Source: Brassica napus (Eukaryota; Streptophyta; Magnoliopsida; Brassicales; Brassicaceae). Taken from it: a DNA stretch of 64,000 bases. A model generated the notes under the pieces. That model had not been told where the DNA came from. It searched no databases and saw only the letters and a list, made by a program, of their open reading frames with translations. Positions within the stretch are counted from its first letter, which is position 1. Each line of letters begins with the position of its first letter. Position numbers and translations under genes: made by a program. Positions 1-15,901 of the stretch are shown here, piece after piece. The stretch spans positions 10,897,597-10,961,596 of the forward strand of contig NC_063446.1 of the NCBI RefSeq assembly GCF_020379485.1, written 5' to 3'.

Positions 1-813
1 AGGTAAATCCAAGCCTTAAAGTTGTAGATTTCTCGATTAAGATCAGTTTCCATCTTGTTTGTTGTCTAAAAAGGGCTGGGTTATGTAGTTTCGATCGATT
101 TGGGAAAAGTTTTAAAATTAGGGTTTCAAAACTATTTGGGGAAAAATCGATTTCTGGATTCTTTGCTTTTGTAGATATAGTTTCGAAACAATTTTGGTTT
201 CAATTGGAAGCAAATCTTCTCTTTATTTCCTATACGGTTAAAAATTCCATTTTTTGTTTCAATCGATTAACGGTTTCAAAACCTTTTATTTTTTGAATCG
301 AAACCTGTTCTTATTGATTTGTCATTTTTAATGTTTGCAATCGATTACAACGAGATTGTGTTATCTTAGGTTTATTTGTGTTCGATTTCAATCTGTTCTT
401 ATTGATTTGTCATATTTGTTCTTATAAAAAATGATAATATTGGTTCCATGATAATATTATCATTTAACTTAGTCGGATATAACTTGCATCCTTGGTCGTT
501 GGTTTCGTTGGTTGATGATGATTTTTGTTCTTTAACTCTGATTTGTCATATTTGTTAGGTTTATTTGTGTTCGATTTCAATCTGTTCTTATTGATTTGTC
601 ATATTTGTTCTTATAAAAAATGATAATATTGGTTCCATGATAATATTATCATTTAACTTAGTCGGATATAACTTGCATCCTTGGTCGTTGGTTTCGTTGG
701 TTGATGATGATTTTTGTTCTTTAACTCTGTTCTTACTCGTTGCTTGCGTTGGTTTGATGATGATTATTGTTTTTTAACCATGTTCTTACATCATTTCTTT
801 CAGGTAAACGAAT
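1..813 (+). other. Probable 5' leader intron of the gene starting at 814
   Basis: The sequence is T-rich and non-coding. It opens with a donor-like AG/GTAAAT at the window edge and ends with a pyrimidine tract and an acceptor-like TTTCAG at about 798-803, ten bases before the ATG at 814. It is best read as an intron in the 5' UTR of the following short gene, whose first exon would lie outside the window. The only other structure seen is the 175-bp duplication. Confidence 0.45.
366..729. repeat. Exact 175-bp direct duplication in a leader or intron
   Basis: Bases 366-540 and 555-729 read as identical over 175 positions with a 189-base period; a 14-base spacer lies between them. Each copy contains an imperfect inverted repeat built on GATAATAT / ATAATATTATC. 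The block lies in the T-rich, intron-like sequence (1-803) before the short reading frame at 814. No mismatches implies a recent duplication, or an assembly duplication. Confidence 0.9.
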
Positions 814-1029
814 ATGGGACAAGATTACAGTTACAGCCAGCCATCTTCATCATCAAACTTTGTAGACATAACCTCCCTCCTTGAAGCAGAAGGTCAGATG
901 TACGCGGATGAAGCTGAGAGTAGCTACATCATTTCTCTCGTTTGGTCTTTAGCTATGTATCACCTTCTCTTTGTTTCCTCTTTATCAAAACTTGACTTAT
1001 GTTCTTGTGTTTTCTCGGAGATGTTGTAA
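814..1029 (+). CDS. Short acidic Ser/Gln-rich protein, truncated, function unknown
   Basis: The frame begins MGQDYSYSQPSSSSNF and encodes 71 residues. The first ~38 residues are hydrophilic, with a Tyr/Ser/Gln start and an acidic stretch (LLEAEGQMYADEAESSY). The remainder is hydrophobic and looks like read-through into non-coding sequence. The opening resembles the N-terminus of Brassicaceae proteins of the At4g04775-like (GRF zinc finger) or Harbinger-associated type. That is from memory, and no zinc finger is present. It sits about 570 bases upstream of a decayed Harbinger transposase, so it may be a truncated companion gene. A real but broken gene is more likely than a functional one. Confidence 0.35.
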   Translation: MGQDYSYSQPSSSSNFVDITSLLEAEGQMYADEAESSYIISLVWSLAMYHLLFVSSLSKLDLCSCVFSEML

Positions 1030-1098
1030 GATGTTGCTACCATGATCTTCTAAAGATCACAAAACCTGACTGATCTCTTGTAATATTTGTGTGTAAGA

Positions 1099-1400
1099 AG
1101 TTCTTCTCTTGATTATCTTTGTATCAATAATAAGACTTGCTAGAATGTTATAGTAAAAAGGATGTTCTCTTGATTCTCTTTGTATCAATATTAAGACTTG
1201 CTGATTATCTTTGTATAAATAATAAGACTTGCTAGAATGTTATAGTAAAAAGGATGTTCTCTTTATTCTCTTTGTATCAATATTAAGACTTGCTAGAATG
1301 TTATTGTAAAAAGGATGTTCTCTTGATTTGAACTCAACACTTGGTAGAATATTAAGACTTGCTATAATGTTATAGTAAAAAGGATATTAACACTTCACAA
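1099..1400. repeat. Degenerate tandem repeat, about 60-80 bp units
   Basis: About four to five imperfect copies of a unit containing TCTTTGTATCAAT, AAGACTTGCTAGAATG and GTAAAAAGGATGTTCTC lie head to tail just after the short frame at 814-1029. Units differ by substitutions and small deletions. The position suggests the 3' UTR or flank of that gene. Confidence 0.75.
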
Positions 1401-1599
1401 TATTAAGACTTCTCTTGCTTCCGATTGAAACCAAACGAATACACACATAATTTTAAACGTAGCACTATTGATTATGTTAACATAAATTTGGAATTAAAAT
1501 TTTGAACTTATACATAAAAGTAACTTATACATAATTTGAGATTATACATAAAAATTAACTTATACAAAAAAAAACTTAGACATTATTTTCTCAAGCAGG

Positions 1600-2815
1600 A
1601 TGTCATCATCTTCATCCGATGAATTGGAAGAAAGATTAGACGAAGTTTTCGACGATATTTGCGAAGATACATTCAACGACATTCTCGAGGCCCAAACCAA
1701 TAAGCAAAGCAAACATGCTTATATAGAACGAAACCGTGAAGCAGGACACAACTGTTTATGGAATGACTACTTCACCGAAAATCCGACATATGAGGCACAA
1801 TTTTTCAGATGCTGTTTCCGTATGAACAAGGAATTATTCATGCGTATTGTCTATGGCCTCTCACAGAACGTTCCATTCTTTCAACAAAGAAGAGATGCTA
1901 CCTAGAGGCTTGGTCTTTATCCACTACAAAAATGTACGGCAGCAATTTGTATGCTTGCTTATGGTTCTGCGGCTGACGCGGTAGACGAATATCTCCTGTT
2001 TACATTATTTCACTGACGGAATAATACAGTTATTTGGAGATGAGTATCTACGAAGACCCACAGCAGAGGATCTTCAGCGACTACTCGATATTGGAGAGAC
2101 ACGCGGGTTTCCTGGGATGGTTGGGAGCATTGACTGTATGCATTGGGAGTGGAAAAATTGCCCAACCTCTTGGAAAGGACAGTACGCATGTGGATCAAGC
2201 AAACCGACAATTGTCTTAGAGGCTGTAGCTTCACAAGATTTTTGGATATGACACGCTTTTTTTGGTACTCTAGGTACCTTAAACGATATTAATGTCCTTG
2301 ATTGGTCTCATGTTTTTGATGACATTATAGAAGGTCGAGCTCCAAGGTTAGAGTATGTAGTCAACGGACACAAGTATAAGTTCGCTTACTACCTCATAGA
2401 CGGTATATATCCAAAATGGTCAACATTTATCCAATCTATCACACTTCCTCAAGGTCCTAAAGCAAACTTATTTGCTAAAGTTCAAGAAGCAGCCCGAAAA
2501 GATGTGGAGCGGGCTTTTGGAGTATTGCAAGCTCGATTTGCGATTGTCAAAAACCCGGCTCTTACATGGGACAAAGAAAAGATAGCGAAGATTATGCGAG
2601 CATGTATCATACTACACAATATGATAGTCGAAAATGAACGCAATGGATATGCTCGTATCGACATATCGAAATTTGAAGAAGGAAACGTCACCAGAAGTTC
2701 ACAGGTGGAAACCGAAACCGACATGCCTACAAATCTCAATAACATATTTGTCAATAAGAATCAAAAAGATCTTCGGGATAGGCGTATACATGAACAATTG
2801 AAAAAAAAGATTTAA
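1600..2815 (+). pseudogene. PIF/Harbinger (HARBI1-like) transposase, broken
   Basis: This is a DDE nuclease of PIF/Harbinger transposons. The N-terminal part, with the NREAGHNCLWNDYF-type motif, reads in one frame from 1600. An in-frame TAG at 1903-1905 interrupts it, and similarity continues in that frame to about 1993. A small deletion then shifts the frame near 1993-2012. The rest is open in a second frame from about 2012 to 2815 except for a TGA at 2249-2251, where the family has Trp. The catalytic acidic residues are still visible: Asp in GSIDCMHW, Asp in YLIDGIYP and Glu in RKDVERAFGV. The three lesions make it non-autonomous. The element's right end is recognisable at 3063-3080; no left end is seen. 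Confidence 0.88.
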
Positions 2816-3080
2816 TTGAGCATATTTGGAACAAATTTGGTGATGAAAATTAATAATTATTGTATCTTTGAGTTTAATTATTGTATCTTTTTTTTTCCAT
2901 CATGCAATAAATAAAAAATAAATTTCAATTTAAAAAAAAAAAAAAATTTATTCCTAAGGACTCCTAATTGGGGATCACCATTAGACACATTATTTTGACT
3001 AGAGTCCTTAACTATTCAAAAAAAAAATTATTAAACTAATCCTAAGGACTCCTCCCACAAATCCACCATTGTGGATGCTC
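2816..3080 (+). mobile_element. Right end of the PIF/Harbinger element
   Basis: After the transposase stop come AT-rich sequence and two copies of CCTAAGGACTCCT. The end is CCACCATTGTGGATGCTC at 3063-3080, the reverse complement of a GAGCATCC-type Harbinger terminus, followed by TAA (3081-3083), the usual three-base target site. A matching left terminus is not visible in the window. Confidence 0.6.
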
Positions 3081-3083
3081 TAA

Positions 3084-3320
3084 GAGCATGATTATCCGGG
3101 GTCCTTAGTGAGGTTCTTAGTGCATGGGTCCCCACAAAACCTTTAAAAATCGGTTATAAAAACTACTAATTAAGAACCGATTTTAGTAAGTTTCTTACAC
3201 TGTTCACGGGTCCTACTGATTCGTGGCGATCCGCGATTGGTTTACTTTTAAAATTTTTTTTTTTTTTAGAAAAAGAAAACCTAAAAAACCCAAATGGATT
3301 TCTTAGGGATAAAGATGGCC
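3084..3320. mobile_element. Harbinger-type MITE flanked by TAA
   Basis: The 237-bp segment begins GAGCATGATTATCC and ends GGATAAAGATGGCC, an imperfect inverted pair (about 10 of 14 matches). TAA precedes it (3081-3083) and follows it (3321-3323). It directly abuts the right end of the decayed Harbinger element and shares that element's TAA. It has no coding capacity. Confidence 0.6.
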
Positions 3321-3689
3321 TAAGATCCTTGAAAAAAGGTGAGCATTCAACCATATAGCAATATGGTGAGAGACATGAAAATCTATTTGCTCTACTCATT
3401 AAACATCATAGTCATAGATCCATTGTACAAAGCGAAAAGGTTTTTTTCTGCAAACTACGTACACACTCGGAATCAGGGCGAATCTTTTAACATATTATTA
3501 GAGAGATTTTAATGAGTATATAATAAAATAAAACCAAAAAAACCACAAATTCATGAAACTAGGGGACAAACTAAAAAAAAAAAAAATCAATGTGCGCACT
3601 TTTTTTTTTAATGTGTCACCGCAAAAAAATAGATTCTATAATAGTGTGTAAGATAACATGCTTAGTCCAATAATCCTACAATTAGGCCA

Positions 3690-4265
3690 GAGACGGATCG
3701 GGTATCCGGATCCGGATCTTTATTAGACAGATCAATAATTTTACTATCTTTATCCGGATCCGGAGTTCTCGGATATTCCAATGTCGGATATCTTTCTAAA
3801 AATTGTAATATCCGACGGATATCCGGATCTGGATTTGAATCCTTAAAATAAATAAAAATAATATTAATATATAAAAATATTTAAAATAATTTAAAAATAA
3901 AAAATAATCTAATGTTTTTAATTATTTCTATGTATAGTATTACAAAATTTACTAATATTACAAAATTTACATATACTATTATAAAAAATAAAATATATTA
4001 AATAAAGTTAGTTTTTATATATAGATATTACTATTTTTGAAATAGTTATTAATAAAACTTACGGATCCCCGGATATCCGGACTAAAAAATCAATATATCC
4101 AGATCCGGTTTTGATGAGATCCAACATTTTACTATCCGGATCCGGATTCGCTCCCTCCGGATATCCTGGTTTTTTGGATCAAATCTCGGATCAAATCTGG
4201 ACCTCGGATAAAAGTCTCAGGCCTACTTACTAAATCCGAATAAATCCGGATTCGGATAAAAGTCT
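3690..4265. repeat. AT-rich repeat with clustered ATCCGGATCC palindromes at both ends
   Basis: Copies of TATCCGGATCCGGAT and shorter ATCCGGA forms cluster at 3690-3840 and again at 4060-4265, around an AT-rich core. The end clusters are partly inverted relative to each other. This type of sequence is common in Brassicaceae transposon remnants. I cannot define exact ends, a target duplication or a coding frame. Confidence 0.5.
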
Positions 4266-4828
4266 CATGTCTACCTACAATTATGCAATGCCTCTCCATT
4301 ATAAAGACAAAACATGCTATTAATAGAATCACACGCATTCGTACGTACTTTGTAGACATCATCATACCCACGTGAACTGTAAATGTTCAGTTTCAGTGTG
4401 GTTTTAATACACACCAATGATCATGACAATCATACATGGCGATACTAGGCTTCAATACGGTAGATTGCTACGAACAATCAAATACATATCGTAGACCGAA
4501 CCATCCCAAGTATATATATTTTTTAGCAACTCCCCAAGTATAAATTACACATAAGATATTGCACAATCTGACTATAGATTACCTCAAACTTATACAAAAG
4601 TGTTGACGTACGATTGACCTCTGCAAAAATGCCAGATCATGTACTGGACATTGGAACGTACATTACATAGTTTATCAGAATTTATTCCTTCTCAACAAAC
4701 CAATAATTCTCTAAACAGACGAAGTAATCAAGATGCACCCAATCAGATGAGCTCCATTTTGTTTTGATAACAAACTATTTCCCCATAGCAGACAACTGAA
4801 ATTGCACTAACCAGACTGAACAAAATAA
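4266..4828. other. GA2OX3 upstream region, no gene seen
   Basis: Moderately AT-rich, non-repetitive sequence upstream of the gibberellin 2-oxidase. A G-box core CACGTG occurs at about 4370-4375. No reading frame with recognisable similarity was found on either strand. Confidence 0.5.
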
Positions 4829-4830
4829 TA

Positions 4831-5079
4831 ATCCCTCCGTTCCTAAAAGATAGACTTTTTTAGTATTTTCACACATATTAAGAAAACACATTAAACTACC
4901 ATAATAAATGTATCGTTTTCTGTAATTTTCAATTTTCAATAACTTTTAACCAATACTAATTCAATAAAGACAATTAATTTTTTTGAAGTTTACAATTTTT
5001 TCATAGAAAACACAAAAAATACATCTTTCTGAAACAAACGTTTTTTTCTAGAAAGTCTATCATTAAGGAACGGATGGAG
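4831..5079. mobile_element. Stowaway-like MITE in the GA2OX3 promoter
   Basis: The 249-bp element begins ATCCCTCCGTTCCT and ends AAGGAACGGATGGAG. Internally the pairing continues through GATAGACTTT / AAAGTCTATC. TA dinucleotides flank it at 4829-4830 and 5080-5081, the Tc1/mariner (Stowaway) target site. It ends about 140 bases before the GA2OX3 start codon. Confidence 0.85.
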
Positions 5080-5143
5080 TATAAATAACCAAAACAGTAT
5101 TCTTTTAAAAAAAAAATCCTCTCTTCCCTAGACACAATCAAAC

Positions 5144-5150
5144 TATAAAT
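5144..5150 (+). promoter_or_regulatory. Candidate TATA box of GA2OX3
   Basis: TATAAAT lies 68 bases upstream of the ATG at 5218 and just downstream of the promoter MITE. A short leader would follow. This is a sequence match only. Confidence 0.4.
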
Positions 5151-5217
5151 CAAAACACCTTGTTAACCTATAATTCATTCTCTTACTTCCTTCATATCTT
5201 CAACAATCTTGAAAACC

Positions 5218-7317
<2,100 letters not shown>

Positions 7318-7515
7318 GCTTCTTTTTATTTTATTTTAGCTTATAAGTCTGGACAAAAATAACAGAAAATACAATAAATTTTCAGTTTTTTTTTTCTAAT
7401 GTATTGTAGTCATCTTTTAGTATTTTTTACTTTGTTTTGGCTTGCTCTATACAATGTTCACCTCCTTTTAATATTTTGTTTCATGTTCGGGTTTAATTTG
7501 GAAATCTTTTCAAAA

Positions 7516-7880
7516 TCCCCTAATTAAGACATTATTTGCAAATTGATTTCATACATTTTTTTGCTTATGTGTCTCTAATACAATTACTTTTACTAAAAAT
7601 GTGATGTGGAATAATAGAAATGATGTGACACTGATGATTACGATTAACGTTGATCTATATTTTTGGTACTTTTTAGAATATACTAATAATTTATACATCA
7701 TTATTAAAATACATATATTTAAATAATATAAAAATAGAAATAAAACAATATTTCACAAATTTCAAAATATTAATTAATTCTAGTTTTTTATAAATATGCA
7801 ATTTTTATTAATTAAAATATTTTTAAAAATTTCTACAATTTTTCAAAAAAAACACTTTATAGTGTAAGAAAACACTTAGT
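7516..7880 (+). mobile_element. Short degenerate non-autonomous Helitron
   Basis: The segment starts with TC after an A (TCCCCTAATTAAGACATTAT) and ends GTGTAAGAAAACACTTAGT, with a small GTG...CAC stem before the terminus. Both ends resemble those of the clearer Helitron at 14827-15582. The terminal motif is CTTAGT instead of CTAGT and the next base is not T, so this is a decayed member. It lies just after GA2OX3. Confidence 0.5.
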
Positions 7881-9114
7881 ATTGAATATTGGTTGAGTCT
7901 AATAAAGCACACATGTCTAGACTTAAGTGTATGAATCATGACGCATCGACAGAAAAAATACTGATTATTGGTTCGCATTTAAAGTAGTTGACCGGAAGTA
8001 ACTAATCGAAAATTGAACTACGTGAAATGAATGGATAAAGCCCACATGTCTAATAGAAATACTGACTATGTTGTTCCCCCCCCCCTCCCCCCGCAAACCT
8101 TGGCCACCGTTCATGTGTATTTAGCTAGTAAAAAAGTTAAAAAAAAAAACACACGGCCTAAATAAATATGAGTACAAGTTAAAACTTAGTAGCAAACAGA
8201 AAATAATATATTTGGAAATGTACTTCCTTTTTTTTTTTAACACCCGAATGTTTATAAAAAAAATCAATCCAACCAAGACTAGTTGGTGATAGGGGTGGAC
8301 ACAATTATTTATTATTTGCTTAATACTCGCTACTTCATCGATTTTTAACTCGTAAAATCGGAATACAATTGGTCTGATCAAGTCAAATATCAAATAATCT
8401 ACATAAATTACTTCTAAATACAAGACAAGTATCAAGTATTAGAATAAAATTAAGTATTTGACGTTTTTGTTTTATTATTTGTTTTTGTTAATTAACAAAG
8501 AAACATTTTCCTAAAAAATAATAAATAACTTGTTTATATTTTATTTTCCACAAGTGAAACAAACATAAATGATATATTAGTATTTTTGGAATTTCTCTTT
8601 TTTATATGTTATATTTTTCGAATTTGCTACAACATAGGACAGTAATGAAATATTTTTTATATATAATAAAGTTATTTAGATTTAAATTCTAATGAAGTGA
8701 CTTATAAGTAACAAATAATAAAATAAGGTAAATAACTTGCAAGTCCATCTATTTTAGCAAATACTTGATTATTTGCTACTTGACTTGTACTCGTTACTTG
8801 TTTGGTGTTTGGCGAGTAGCAAGCCAACAAATTTTATTAATCGCAAGCTTGAGTTGAGTATTAAATATGGTAATTTTATTTATTAGTTGTCTTGCTATTT
8901 GTCCCCATTACTTGTTACTGGTTAGTTAGTCAAAAAAATATTTGTTACTTGTCCCATCATTTCAATAACACAAGTGTCAAACTGTTCATCACGTGTTTGT
9001 TTGTTGTCTATGTAATGTAATCTTGTTGAGATAGCTCTCGTTCAACTATCACCATCCATCGCAGAAGACAGATACCTTTTCTTCTCTTTGAGCTTTGGGA
9101 TCCATCAATCAACG
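7881..9114. other. AT-rich intergenic region with repeat debris
   Basis: A C10-T-C6 run occupies 8076-8092. From about 8290 to 8960 the sequence repeats forms of ATTTGCTACTTG / TACTTGTTACTTG and begins with AGGGGTGGACAC, typical of old transposon remnants. No ends or coding frame could be defined. The last 150 bases are the leader of the katanin-like gene. Confidence 0.5.
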
Positions 9115-11365
<2,251 letters not shown>

Positions 11366-11725
11366 CTTGGATGAAACATTACATGTCATCTTGTACTTGC
11401 ATCCATCATTATTTGTAATGGTAATGGAAGCCTCTCAGTGACTTTATCTTCAGTTCATATTACTTCCATTTTCTTGGACCAATTTATTGTTTTATTTAAA
11501 TAAAAACTATATAACTATCACCGTCTTTGCTTCTCGCTGGTCGTCCTGAGTGAAATATCGATGAAGTGTGCAGTAAAAACACCATAGTGATCAAAGAAAA
11601 GGCTAAAAGTAACTGCGTTGGATGAAAGAATTACAAAGAAAAGAACAGCAGCACCAAGTTCTTGTCTAGTGTTTGGTACATGTTGATATTCTATGACTTA
11701 CACAACAACTGTTTTTTTCACTCAC
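11366..11725. other. Shared 3' region between two convergent genes
   Basis: About 360 bases between the stop codons of the katanin-like gene (+) and the UTP23-like gene (-). It holds the 3' UTRs of both. No further gene or repeat is visible. Confidence 0.6.
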
Positions 11726-13296
11726 TCAGGTTCTCTCCGGACCAGCTTTTCCTTTTCTGGACCGTTTTCTTGTCCTCTTCTCTGCACCGCTTTCACCTTT
11801 CTTTACCTACAAAATAAAAAATAACAAGATTCTTTAACCATTGGAGCAACTTTAGTGACACCAAGTAAAAAGCTTGCCAAACTCTCTTATCTAACCTCAT
11901 GTCCACCAGATTTCGATTCAGCCCTGGGTTTTGATTGAGGTTTCTTGGCATCGTTCACCTTCTTTTTCTTCATGCATGAAAGTGGGTTTGGTCCCTGCAG
12001 AGTTTTTCAGACAACAATGTTAGATCATACAAGAGACTAAGGATGTGAAATAGGGAGTGTTACATTTACCTTTGCTCTATTTCGCTTGAATTGGGGTTTA
12101 TCCTTAACACCGAGTCCATTTCTTGAACTGGCCACTCGCGGCGTTTCCCATTTATCCTCTTCAGCTGTTCCTTCTCCTATATTAGAAGCTAAGATTCTCG
12201 CAGTCTGTTTCTCCAACATCCTCTTCTCCGCATCGGTCATGGTCAACCGCTTTCTTTCAGAGTCTTTTGCGACCTCGCGTTGGAAATCAGAAGGTTGGTC
12301 GATCTGCAGACTGTTATTCAGACCATACAATAGTGGAACGATAGACTCCTGAAAGAAATTTCACAATGCAAATCACATTAATAACAAAAAAAAACATCTC
12401 CTACAAGACCAACAAATATATCACAAGATTCACAATCAAACTAACCATCTGAAGCTTTTTCCTAAAAACGGCGTCCTGAGTACCGAGAAAGAAATGCTCA
12501 GAGTTTTTGGATCCGAGTACCTCTGACAAACACACGTCTGCTGGTTTCGCCTCGTCGTGCTCACACCTAACAAGTCAAATTAAACCAAATCAATCTCATA
12601 TACGTTATAACAACATCCAGGTCTGGCACATTAACAGAATCCAAACCTAACACTTTCAATACATAAAGCTCATCATTCTTCAGTGATGCTCAAACCAACT
12701 TCACATACACTATACAGAATCCAAACCTAACACTTAAAAAAGAAATCTTCACTTTCTACACATTATAAAGCTCATCAATCATCATATTAATCATAGCAAA
12801 TAAATTTAATACACATTAACACTAACAAAAAAAAAAAAAAAAAAAAAAACTCAATCTCAATACATAAAACTCATCATATCAGCTACTCAAATTAACTTGA
12901 TATACAAATTATACAGAATCCATGCCTTGCAATGCAACTTAAAAGAAAATCTTCACTTTCTACACATTATCAATCATAGCAATTCAAGTTCGAGACCTCT
13001 CAATGTAAGAAAACGAAGACTTACGTAGCTGTGCTAAGCATCTGAGCAGCCTCGAGGGACTCCGAGTAATCTTTACCCAGTTTCTGCAACTCCGCAACCA
13101 CACACCTGGTCGTGAAGAGCTTGACGGGACCTCCGAGTAGCTCGGAGATGACAGTGTCGGCGGGAGTGATCTCGCGAGACACGAGATGGTGGACGAATGT
13201 GCCGTCGCAAAGGACCTTGAAAGGCTGTCGGAACCCGAAACAGACAGTGAAGAATCTCACGGTTCTCCTGTTCTTCTTCTGCCTCTTCACTCTCAT
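11726..13296 (-). CDS. UTP23-type rRNA-processing PIN-domain protein (MEE21-like)
   Basis: This is a homologue of small-subunit processome factor UTP23, needed for early 18S rRNA cleavages in the nucleolus. Arabidopsis AT2G34570 is MEE21. Five exons in minus order: 13296-13025, 12566-12446, 12348-12070, 11994-11896 and 11806-11726. They join in frame to 283 residues. The start MRVKRQKKNRRTVRFF and the following PIN fold (LCDGTFVHHL, HFFLGTQDAVFRKKL, then IVPLLYGL) fit the family. A zinc-binding Cys/His set is expected in UTP23; Cys in FTTRCVVAEL and CEHDEA are candidates. The conserved basic tail motif GPNPLSCMKKKK is present. It ends in a Lys/Arg-rich segment suited to RNA binding. It looks intact and is collinear with Arabidopsis. 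Confidence 0.9.
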
Positions 13297-13732
13297 CTTG
13301 TCTTCTTCTCTCTGGATTGAAACGGATTTTCAGAGGCGGAGAAGGGTGAAGGAAAACTAGGGTTTTAAGGGTTTTTTGTCTGGTGATTGAACGCCGAGAG
13401 ATGTCGGGAGAGAGAACTTATTTGTTGGGTTCACCGGTTTTATAAAATTTGGTTCTAATTGGTTTGCTTACTCATATCAAATTCAATATACTTTTTTCCC
13501 TTCAGTTTGGTTCGGTACTTCGGTTTCATGAAAATTTTAATTTAGTTCAGTTTTTTTTTTTGAATGGACACACTTAGCAAAGGCCCATTTTATTTTGAGT
13601 CCAATACAAAAAAAGTTCATTAAGACTTTCCCACTTCAACCAGTGTCTCTAACCTTTCTTCAACAATCACTTCTGTTCAGTAAGGGTTATTCGTTGTTGT
13701 ATTTTAATGGATTTGAAAATCCGAACTAAATC
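13297..13732. other. UTP23-like promoter and start of an intergenic region
   Basis: This contains the upstream region of the UTP23-like gene. It is followed by TTCGGTT-rich, low-complexity sequence (about 13490-13560) typical of decayed repeats. No gene is seen. Confidence 0.5.
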
Positions 13733-13734
13733 TA

Positions 13735-14010
13735 GTGTTATTGGTTCTATGATTTTCAAATCTGTATTAAAATCATGTGTTATTGGTTTAATGATTCATA
13801 AATTCTGTATCAAATCAAGTGTTATTCAATCGTACAGATTTACTAATATATTTGATTTTATAATGGATTTGAAAGGATTTGTTTGGATTTTTTAGTTAAA
13901 AATACAAAGACTCAAATCCGAGGGAAAACCTTCGGATTTGCATATTTTACTTGGATTTATAAATACTATATGAATTTCTAAATCAATCAAAATATATAAA
14001 CCAATAACAC
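13735..14010. mobile_element. MITE-like element with GTGTTATTGGTT inverted ends
   Basis: GTGTTATTGGTT at 13735-13746 and its exact complement AACCAATAACAC at 13999-14010 bracket about 276 bp. Additional copies of the TGTTATTGGTT unit occur inside at about 13776-13786, so the left end is internally repeated. A related GGGTTATTCGTTG at 13684 could be an outer end. No target duplication was identified, so the superfamily is uncertain. Confidence 0.5.
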
Positions 14011-14826
14011 CTCCTGATCTCTCTTCTGATTTGGTCGGAAAACACACACGCATTCGATGGAAACAGGAACAGCAGTACAAATTCGACTGTAATTTTTTAG
14101 GGGAAGCATAAACACGAAACAGTTTATTGGAGACGAGAGAGATATTTATACAAGGATTTAATTAACAAATAACAAACTACAAAAACATTTAAGATACTCT
14201 AAAACATAAGTACCTTAACATATTTAATTAATTTCGGATATTTTCGGATCGTAATTCGAATTTCAATTCGATTCGGATTGTATCCAAACCTCAAAATACC
14301 AAGTTCTTAAGTCTCATTCAGATATTTTTGTATAATGGTTCAATTTGAAATTCATTTTTTTTTCAGTTTGGGTAGAAATTTTGGGGCAAAAATGTCTATA
14401 CTTACCGAAATTGATAAAAACGTCCAAATGGATCTAAAATTGTAAATCTAAAGAACCAAAACCGAACTCTGAAGAAAAAAAAGTATTCAAAGATATATGA
14501 ATCACAATTATATAGTTAAATATAATATTATTTTAGATTTAATATCTATAAATTTTCAAAATACATGAAATATAAAAGAATATTTAAAATAGCCACATGT
14601 CAATATTTGAAAATAACAAAATACTCAAAATATATGAAATATTTAGATGTTTTCCATACAAATACACAAATTGAACTAATTTTCTTGCTAATTTAAAATA
14701 TTTTATCTTAGATTATTCAGATTTCTAAGTTGTATCTTATTTTTATTTTGGATTTTAAAAATTATAAGATATATTTAGTTTCCTAAAATTTCATATAATT
14801 TAAATGATTATTCAAACAGAACCACA
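14011..14826. other. AT-rich intergenic sequence
   Basis: Very AT-rich, with a TTCGGAT / AATTCGAATT-rich patch near 14230-14285 that looks like old repeat debris. No coding frame with recognisable similarity. Confidence 0.5.
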
Positions 14827-15582
14827 TCCCCTAGACTATATTTGCGAAATGATTTTGCCACATGTCCTATCTACAATCATTTTTATAAAAAAAATGATGA
14901 CATGGCTAACAAGATTGATGACATAGCTAATATGACATACACAATCACATTTATTACTAACATATATTTTTGGTACATTTTATAAAATATGGCAATAACT
15001 AATACATTACATTTAATGTTGATTTATATTTTTGTTAAAGTTCTTAAAATGTGGTAATAATTCATAAATCATCATTAAAATAAAAATATTGAAATATGCA
15101 TTATAAATTTCGAAATACATTATTTAATTGTATTTTTATAATTATACAATTTTTATTACTAATATTTTCAAAATTTTCTACATTTTTTTTTTAAAATAAT
15201 AAATTGTTAATCGTAATTTCATTAGTTTCTTTTAGATATCTACAAATTTTATAAATATTGTTTAGTTATAATTTTTAATAACTATAAAATTTTTATATGA
15301 TTTTTAGTAATTTTATACAAGTTGATTTAATACATTTAACCAAAATAAATAGATAAAAAATTTATCTAAGATTCGAATTTTAAATATATTACATATATAT
15401 TATTAAATATAATTTAAAATAAACAAAATTATTTTTTTTCTTAATTTTATGCTTAAATAATCAACTTTATATTAAATATTAGTCAAAAATAATAAAATAT
15501 ATAATATTAATAAATTTCATTTTAAATATAATTTAACTTTTAAAAAAATTATCACTGCATATAGTGCAAGAAAACACCTAGT
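14827..15582 (+). mobile_element. Non-autonomous Helitron
   Basis: The 756-bp element starts TCCCCTAGACTATATTTGCG directly after an A. It ends GTGCAAGAAAACACCTAGT directly before a T. That fits Helitron insertion between A and T, a 5' TC, a 3' CTAGT and a short stem (GTG...CAC) just inside the end. There are no inverted repeats or target duplication, as expected. The interior is AT-rich and non-coding. Confidence 0.8.
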
Positions 15583-15895
15583 TAATCTGAACTGAGACTG
15601 AATCAATATTTATAAATACTCAAATATATCTTAGATATTTAGTTCAAAAAATCTAAAATTTGAATAGACTTGAACGAATATCAGAATATTCACTCCAATC
15701 GGTCATATTATTTGAAATTTGAACATAATTTTTTTTTGGAATTTCAAAAAGCTATTAATTAAAGTTGGTAAAATGTCAACATGCATTAAATGTGATTTGT
15801 GTTTAGCTTAAGCCTTTAACAAAAAAAAAATTAGAGACAATTTGCAGCCACGTTAAACCCAAATGAAAAACAAAATAAACCTAAAAAACATTATA
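15583..15895. other. AT-rich upstream region of JAZ7
   Basis: Non-coding sequence between the Helitron and the JAZ7 promoter. Nothing recognisable apart from general AT richness. Confidence 0.5.
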
Positions 15896-15901
15896 CACGT
15901 G
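15896..15901. promoter_or_regulatory. G-box (CACGTG) upstream of JAZ7
   Basis: The CACGTG palindrome is the core site of MYC2-type bHLH factors, which induce JAZ genes in jasmonate signalling. It lies about 220 bases before the JAZ7 ATG. Binding is inferred from the motif and the gene it precedes. Confidence 0.5.

Noticed and set aside
12826..12852. Long A-run as a retrocopy tail
   Set aside because: It lies inside an intron of the UTP23-like gene with no inserted coding sequence beside it; simple homopolymer.
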